Source: Holothuria scabra (Eukaryota > Echinodermata > Holothuroidea > Aspidochirotida > Holothuriidae). Taken from it: a stretch of DNA of 64,000 nucleotides. The stretch's first letter is position 1. The number at the start of each line of letters is the position of its first letter. This document shows, piece by piece, positions 60,401 to 64,000 of this stretch. The position numbers were made by a program, and so were the translations under genes. Below the pieces are notes generated by a model. The model had not been told where the DNA came from, ran no database searches, and saw only the letters and a program-made list of their open reading frames with translations. The stretch lies in NCBI GenBank assembly GCA_037179385.1, contig CM074190.1, forward strand, positions 10,251,706-10,315,705. Reading direction: 5' to 3'.

Positions 60401-63362
60401 CTTAATACTGCCTGCAGCGGCATCATAATTATAAATAAATTGAATGCAATGTTAAATTATTGTGCCACGATGACATCACAGATTTCCCATGATGCATCAA
60501 ATCATAAGAAAAATTTTCATTTCTTTAAAAATTTGTATCTTCTGAACACTATAAGCTATCGAGATGCCGTTTTCACCTTCTGAAAGAGAAAATTTTTCTG
60601 CTTATTTTGAAGTTAACCAATTTTATCTCCAGAATATGCCTTTAACTTTGAGCACCCACTGTATATGGCTAGTAGGTTGTTATTTTTAGGGGACTTGGGA
60701 GCAGATAGGAATAGCAAGGTTGTGATAAACCTTCATTGTGCTTTGAGAGTTGTTAATTGTGAAAAGATGACAGTAAGATCTTAGTTGTAATCTGTATAAA
60801 TTTATGCAAATGTTCTTGTCAATGGACAGTTGAAGTTGTTTGACTCTGTATTGACAGACATTTCTTTTCCCTTACCCAAGTTAAACCAGTACAGAGGCTA
60901 CAATTGAAGGGTATTACTAGCTGTAAAATCTCACCTGGTCCTGTACCTCCTAAAGTGGCTGTCTATGCACCGGGAACCAAGGTAAGATCAATAGCATTTA
61001 GATTTCTAATGAGCTGTGTCCTCATACTAATTTGACTTAAAGTGACTATGACATATTTCAAATCTTGGTGCTGTCGCTTTAACCCTTTTGCTAGGGGGTC
61101 CATCCCCCATACGGAGCCATATGTTATATTCTGTATACACAGTCCATATGTATAGGTCCTTGGAATAGCAAGCTTTTGTATAGGGGCTGTCATATTTGCA
61201 TTGGCTGTAACCTAAGAAGGTGTACATATATCATGCCCAGGTTTAGTTCCCAGAATGAGTGATACATAAGACTTAAAAAATGCAACGTTCTGCCATTGTG
61301 TTTGATGCTGTTTATTAAGCTATTGAATAGAGGAAAACTGTCCACTACCCCACCACAACCGGGAAGAAGGCTGGTCACTAATTGGTCAAACCAGAAGGTT
61401 ATAAGTTAACGCATAAAACCCTAACTGACTGACCGACAGACTTGCTGACTGATCGACTGATTGACTGACTGACTTGCTGACTGATTGACTGACGGACTGA
61501 CTGACTTGCTGACTGATCAACTGACCGACCAAGTGACTTGATTGTATGAAATTTCAAACAGAAGAATGATAAGACTTTAATTAAATATGTAAGGCATTTC
61601 ATTAGCATTGAACAAAGAATGTCAATGTCACCATCAATCTCTTTTCATGTTATATCTTCAGGGGGCACCCTCATTTGTGAGACTTTTCAAGTTCCCCAAC
61701 TTCTCTGGACCTGGAGCAGCTCTAGCAAATAAAAGCTTTTACAAGGCAGACAGAGCCCACATCCTCTGGAACAAGCAAGGTAAGTTTTGGCTCAAAAAAT
61801 CTTTTGTGTTTATGAAACTATGACTAAACAACACTCTCCCATTCCCCTTTTTCATGTTTACTGCTTCTCAACAATTACCCTTGGACAACTCCATTGAAAC
61901 AGTTTGATCTTTGGCAAATGTCCCCCCCACCAGCCACCAGATAATTGCCAGATAATTGACAACATTTGCACAATTATCTCTCAAAGGACTTTCCCAACCA
62001 GGTAATTTTGGAGTTAGCATCATATATTGTGCAGGTTGTTATTTGTTCAAGATTTGAAGTGTGGTTAGGGCTTATGCCTGTACTGTAAAGGGACAAGTGT
62101 CTGTCTTACTGAAAATGTTTGTCTCTCTTTTCAAAAGGTCTCAGCCTCTGTAACTGCCAGTGGATTTTTCTGGAATTCCCTGTGCAGGTGTGATAAGGAG
62201 ATGTCAATATGTTCCCTTCCTAGCAACATGATAAATCAACCAGGAGTTGTCATTTTTGGCCATTTTGATAATTTTTCATGGTCTATTAGCTTAACAGCCT
62301 CAAGGCAAAAGTCTGCATGAACCAAGTTTCCAGATACTTTGGTTTTGACTGCTAGTTTGCCTGTGTCCACACAACATGAGTTTCCAGTCAGCTAATTACT
62401 TATCCGTCAGTATCTATTACACAGCCGTCCTTGCTGTGTGAGGACATTGCATTCAGTGGGGTAATTTTCCATCCATAGAGGTACTATTTGGCCTATCAAC
62501 ACAAGTTTGTGTCTCTAGTCAAGCTGGAGTGGTGTTGAAAAATGTGATCTTTGCTCACACAAGGCATGTTAGAATTTAGAATAATGTTAATTTTCAAATC
62601 ACAAGTCAGCAGTTCTTATCAATGTTTAATCTTCAAATGGATGGTGTATTAAATTTTCTTCCAGCACATAGTAATCCCATTCTTAATACATGGTGACTTG
62701 AGTTTCTGATCGCTGCCCTTATGGGCAGTGTAATGTAAGGGGGTGAACTAGCTTTAGAGATTTTTTTCTCTGACACAGTCCAACTCCTAGGTGAACAGTG
62801 TGTTCATGCTGGCCAGTCCAACTTGATTCTGGGTATGATTGAGTTTGGACCAGGGTTGTGTTTAAAATGAATGAAAATTGTATGTATTAAGTGTTCACCA
62901 TGATTTTTTTTAAGATGAATTAAGAACTAGGTAAATTAGAAAGGTTGAATGACAGTAGTTATGCTCCTACGGTATTCCAGGTTGGTGTTGTTAGGATGGG
63001 GAAGATGTTATGAAGTGTGTGGGCCAGAAGTGGTTGGTTGATTACAAGTTGCCACTGGTTTGGATTTTACATGCATGTAATATTTTTCAGAGTGCAACTG
63101 GTTTGAATTACAATGCAACCACCATGTGGGGAGTTGTGTTTTTCAGGCATGTAGTTTGTATAGGCTATAGACAGAGACTAATGTCATAAAATGCATCTCC
63201 ATTGATCCTCTCTTTCTCTCTCTTTTTGTTTCATCCATTCATTAGCAACTGCAGTGCTCATCATTTGCATAGCAGATGTAGACCAGAGCGGTGCATCATA
63301 CTATGGGGAACAGACCCTCCATTATCTCTCAACAAATGGTGAAGGAAGTAATGTCACACTAT
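54392..63362 (+). CDS. EIF2A: EIF2A, eukaryotic translation initiation factor 2A, N-terminal half (partial gene)
   Basis: EIF2A is a cytosolic WD-repeat/beta-propeller protein that can promote initiator-tRNA delivery, including at non-AUG starts; it is distinct from eIF2-alpha. Eight exons (54392-54461, 55430-55504, 56265-56383, 57375-57474, 59151-59233, 60881-60981, 61662-61779, 63246-63362) have consistent phases (2,2,1,2,1,0,1,1) and GT-AG introns. They encode about 261 residues. Family hallmarks include VRGSEGL, FHIYDLESGNCLRS, the ISPG motif before KVAVYAPGTKGAPSFVRL, ALANKSFYKAD and GASYYGEQTLHYLSTNGE. Human EIF2A has 585 residues, so the C-terminal propeller and coiled-coil tail lie beyond the right edge. 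The first coding exon with ATG is not identified. The gene points away from TBL1XR1. Confidence 0.95.
54864..55274. mobile_element. 411-bp MITE in EIF2A intron
   Basis: It starts TAGGGTTGAGCTGTAC; in complement the other end is TGGGTTGGGCTGTAC. Flanks GTCTGTAG and ATCTGTAA agree at 6 of 8 bases, consistent with an aged hAT duplication. GGTACC and ACCGGT motifs recur inside. Confidence 0.7.
55430..55504 (+). CDS. EIF2A: EIF2A exon (propeller strand FSTDGSLFSW)
   Basis: Acceptor ACATTTGCAG, donor GTAAGC. It encodes DESPKCRVMRFSTDGSLFSW then CNGI, matching CKVCIFSKDGTLFAWGNGE in vertebrates. Confidence 0.93.
56265..56383 (+). CDS. EIF2A: EIF2A exon (FELDLPKTSGLVISPKNSCL)
   Basis: Acceptor TCTTTGACAG, donor GTAAGG. 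It encodes a propeller blade ending ISPKNSCLATWENYQ, equivalent to FSPKNTVLATWQPY. Confidence 0.94.
57375..57474 (+). CDS. EIF2A: EIF2A exon (PNFHIYDLESGNCLRS)
   Basis: Acceptor TTTTGTCATCAG, donor GTAAGT. It encodes GTPNFHIYDLESGNCLRSVT and QKRQVENW, equivalent to IPNLQLYDVKTGTCLKSFIQ in human. Confidence 0.95.
59151..59233 (+). CDS. EIF2A: EIF2A exon (WTEDESICAQ)
   Basis: Acceptor CCATTTGTAG, donor GTGAGT. It encodes EPQWTEDESICAQISTGEVL and FFQNNDF, equivalent to CPSWSEDETLCARNVNNEVH. Confidence 0.95.
60881..60981 (+). CDS. EIF2A: EIF2A exon (ISPGPVPPKVAVYAPGTK)
   Basis: Acceptor CCTTACCCAAG, donor GTAAGA. It encodes KPVQRLQLKGITSCKISPGP and VPPKVAVYAPGTK. After the preceding exon its length equals the human segment (34 residues), so no exon is missing between them. 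Confidence 0.95.
61424..61531. repeat. (GACT)n-type tetranucleotide repeat in EIF2A intron
   Basis: CTGACTGACTGA and variants (GACTTGCTGACTGATC) repeat over about 108 bases. The Ser/Gln/Val-rich minus-strand frame across it is an artefact. Confidence 0.92.
61662..61779 (+). CDS. EIF2A: EIF2A exon (GAPSFVRLFKFPNF)
   Basis: Acceptor ATATCTTCAG, donor GTAAGT. It encodes GAPSFVRLFKFPNFSGPGAA and LANKSFYKADRAHILWNKQ, very close to the vertebrate sequence. Confidence 0.97.
61780..63245. other. EIF2A intron
   Basis: AT-rich intron without recognised features. Confidence 0.5.
63246..63362 (+). CDS. EIF2A: EIF2A exon (SGASYYGEQTLHYLS)
   Basis: Acceptor ATTCATTAG, donor GTGAGT. It encodes ATAVLIICIADVDQSGASYY and GEQTLHYLSTNGEGSNVTL. 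It ends in phase 1; the next exon is outside the window. Confidence 0.97.
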
Positions 63363-63575
63363 GTGAGTAATTTTGTTGTCATAGTTTATTTATAAGGGAT
63401 GTAGTTCTGTGGTATGTTTTGAAAACTACACTCCAGTCCAACAACTTGAAAATATGGACTGGTTTTTTTCTAGACAAGCCAGTGATGTGCCAGTGCCATT
63501 TGGGGGTATGGGATTCGTTAAACTCCTTGCCTGCTTGCATGTTTTATGAAAATATAAGAGCACCTGCCATTTTGG

Positions 63576-63758
63576 CAGAGATACCAACCCTCCCTGATTC
63601 TTTGTGGTACTCCCTGACAATTCAAGGATTTTTGTCCATTCTGACAACCTCTCTGATTCAAGATCGTTTTCACTCAATAAGTCGCATGTAATTCTAAAAC
63701 CCTCCTGATTCCTATGTGAAACCTTCAGGATTTGAGGATGAAAATGCTGGCATCTCTG
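63576..63758. mobile_element. 183-bp MITE in EIF2A intron
   Basis: It starts CAGAGATACCAACC and ends TGCTGGCATCTCTG, an imperfect inverted repeat. TTTTGG precedes and follows it, a possible shortened duplication. CCTCCCTGATTC-like units recur inside. Confidence 0.68.
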
Positions 63759-64000
63759 TTTTGGGGCTTAGGATTGAAGTTTCGGAAGATTCTTCCTTCC
63801 TAAATATGCTATCTTTTTTCGACTTTGCAAAGACTCGCTGTCAACAAGGCTTTTATTTTCCTCTAACAACACATTCCCACTGTTCATAGCTTTGATGATT
63901 ATCATGCTGAATTTAATTGAGGGTGCTTTACAATTTTGCCTCAACAGTTACGTTCTCCCCACCCCCACCCAAAAAAAAAAATTACTAACATTGTGGTTGA

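Larger units (their letters stand above)
55505..61661. other. EIF2A introns, remaining sequence
   Basis: Between the listed exons the sequence is AT-rich intron. Apart from a G-run near 58696-58712 and the tetranucleotide repeat at 61424-61531, no clear element was identified. Confidence 0.5.

Noticed and set aside
61399..61608. Ser/Gln/Val-repeat protein on the minus strand
   Set aside because: It is a translation of the tetranucleotide repeat inside an EIF2A intron.
63419..63691. Frame overlapping the MITE at 63576
   Set aside because: It follows the EIF2A donor and runs through a repeat; no conserved residues.

Overview
The window is metazoan nuclear DNA, probably from a marine deuterostome and most likely an echinoderm. 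The conserved proteins are animal-like, the genes have many short exons with GT-AG introns, and DIRS, CR1/L2-like LINE and hAT-type repeats dominate. AGGCCT-rich non-coding DNA also fits, but the species assignment is inference. There are no operons, ribosome-binding sites or CRISPR arrays.

Two host genes can be supported. On the minus strand, the first five coding exons of a TBL1X/TBL1XR1 orthologue (LisH, F-box-like, start of the WD40 region) run from the ATG at 14459 down to 851. The rest of the gene lies beyond the left edge. On the plus strand, eight consecutive coding exons of the translation initiation factor EIF2A run from 54392 to 63362. They encode about 261 residues, and the gene continues past the right edge. 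Every splice phase in both genes is consistent. The genes are divergently transcribed and about 39 kb apart.

Almost everything else is repeat DNA. From the left: an inserted element of about 3.9 kb with long terminal inverted repeats sits in a TBL1XR1 intron (2824-6682). A 145-bp satellite of about 28 units follows in the next intron (7236-11305). A DIRS-type retrotransposon remnant (gag and reverse transcriptase, 15094-17277) is interrupted by a 378-bp hAT MITE. A LINE (19010-21455) is interrupted by a 1.3-kb TIR element. A tandem repeat of about 300 bp (22195-23735) precedes a stack of nested hAT-like, LINE and palindrome-filled elements (24126-39216). A CpG-richer block (40.7-48.3 kb) holds a probable Penelope-like fragment and is bounded by 17-bp perfect inverted repeats. 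Then come another LINE and a second, inverted array of the same 145-bp satellite (49485-50290). Small MITEs lie near and inside EIF2A.

Three points stand out. First, each sampled unit of the large satellite carries perfect DR2- and DR1-type nuclear-receptor half-site pairs, and the DR1 persists in the second, diverged array. Second, at least two and perhaps three insertions share similar ends but are filled with tandem palindromes of different core sequence. Third, removing the TIR insertions together with one target duplication restores the reading frame of the interrupted retroelements exactly. Nothing could be searched or aligned by machine, so family names rest on motif recognition and copy numbers are estimates.
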